Shown here in pieces: positions 12,898-13,378 of a DNA stretch of 13,378 nucleotides. Position 1 is the first letter of the stretch. The number at the start of each line of letters is the position of its first letter. A program made the translations under genes and the position numbers. This DNA comes from Flavobacteriia bacterium (GTDB lineage: Bacteria > Bacteroidota > Bacteroidia > Flavobacteriales > Flavobacteriaceae): positions 1 through 13,378 of the forward strand of contig JAHBAN010000176.1 of NCBI GenBank assembly GCA_018500075.1. Direction: 5' to 3'. The notes under the pieces are model-generated. The model searched no databases. It had not been told where the DNA came from and worked only from the letters and a program-made list of their open reading frames with translations.

Positions 12898-12952
12898 ATC
12901 TATAGGTAAATCCTGAGGAACTTATGTCAAGTGGTTGCAGCCGCGACGCCGA

Positions 12953-13378
12953 TCAACGCGCCACATGGAAAATATCAAACTCGGATTTGTAAATATCGCT
13001 TACCATGCCAAAGGCTCCCATGACGCTGTGAAACGGAAAATCATGAGGAAAGCTCTCGGCAGGCAAAACAGAGGCGGCGGTGAGGCCGCGGCGTGCAGCA
13101 AACCCCTCTGACATCCAAACCAGAAACGGCACGTCCCGTTGCTCCTTAGGCGCAATGCTGTTGGGCAGGCCGTGCAGATAATACCCGCCCTCGCCCAGCG
13201 ACTGCCCGTGGTCGGAGACATAAAGAAGTACGCTATCGGCCTCGAGCCGCTCAAGCTGCGCGATCAGGTCAGCCAACAGATAATCCGTGTACAGGATTGA
13301 ATTGTCATAGGCATTGAGAAGCTCTTCTTGCGTGCATTTTGCAACCTGAACCGTCTTGCATTCGGGGGTAAACCGCGC
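12953..13378 (-). CDS. Second phosphoethanolamine transferase of the EptA family, C-terminal part
   Basis: The frame is open from the right edge and ends with TGA at 12953, giving the last 141 residues of a protein whose membrane domain and catalytic Thr lie outside the window. The visible part begins ARFTPECKTV and continues with AYDNSILYTDYLLADLI, the zinc-site YVSDHGQSLGEGGYYLHGLP (53-72, with Asp56, His57 and His69) and IAPKEQRDVPFLVWMS, all matching the C-terminal half of EptA-type enzymes. It is a paralogue of the complete transferase 2.2 kb away, not a copy: the SDHGESLGE of that protein reads SDHGQSLGE here and the tail is shorter. It probably forms an operon with the PAP2 gene 55 bases downstream. 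The acceptor may differ from that of the other paralogue. Confidence 0.9.
   Translation of the reverse strand, partial: ARFTPECKTVQVAKCTQEELLNAYDNSILYTDYLLADLIAQLERLEADSVLLYVSDHGQSLGEGGYYLHGLPNSIAPKEQRDVPFLVWMSEGFAARRGLTAASVLPAESFPHDFPFHSVMGAFGMVSDIYKSEFDIFHVAR

Noticed and set aside
12898..12952. TTGACA-containing promoter for the PAP2 gene
   Set aside because: A perfect TTGACA is present on the minus strand, but the only good -10 (TATAGA) is 20 bases away and abuts the start codon, so co-transcription with the upstream transferase is more likely.

Overview
The window looks like chromosomal DNA of an alphaproteobacterium, most likely a marine Rhodobacteraceae (Roseobacter-type) species. This is inferred from GC-rich coding sequence over most of the window, tightly overlapping ATGA/GTGA/TAATG gene junctions, occasional GTG starts, the short single-membrane-segment form of phosphatidylserine decarboxylase next to a CDP-alcohol-type phosphatidylserine synthase, and an alphaproteobacterial style of SelO. 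No species can be named from the sequence alone.

Left edge (1-1167): the N-terminal part of a 7TMR-DISM-type membrane sensor on the minus strand, visibly less GC-rich than the rest, running off the left end. It is followed by about 420 bases without a gene that hold a candidate promoter and three small stem-loops. Next is selO (protein AMP transferase, minus strand).

Centre (2724-9017): a catabolic locus arranged around one divergent promoter region. To the left runs a tightly packed operon in the order DUF1185/AA_synth protein, alpha/beta hydrolase, flavin reductase with a degenerate Nudix-like C-terminal domain, LLM-class flavin monooxygenase, aldehyde dehydrogenase. To the right runs a second overlapping operon: FadR/FCD-type GntR regulator, DUF1330 protein, carboxymuconolactone-decarboxylase-like protein. 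A perfect 12-base palindrome (ATGGTATACCAT) overlaps the proposed -10 elements of both promoters, so the GntR protein probably controls both arms. The set reductase + LLM oxygenase + aldehyde dehydrogenase + alpha/beta hydrolase matches the logic of oxidative pyridine-ring cleavage, as in trigonelline (Tgn) degradation: oxygenative ring opening, aldehyde oxidation, then amide hydrolysis. The three extra small proteins (DUF1185, DUF1330, CMD-like) have no assigned place in that scheme and are the most likely source of new biochemistry.

Right part (9095-13378): an envelope-lipid block. A phosphoethanolamine transferase of the EptA/MCR family is followed by psd and pssA, which together make phosphatidylethanolamine, the donor that EptA-type enzymes use. 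Convergent to these lie a PAP2-type phosphatase and the C-terminal end of a second phosphoethanolamine transferase. Together they suggest a locus for lipid A (or other glycolipid) phosphate-group remodelling. No tRNA, rRNA, CRISPR array, insertion sequence or phage gene was seen.
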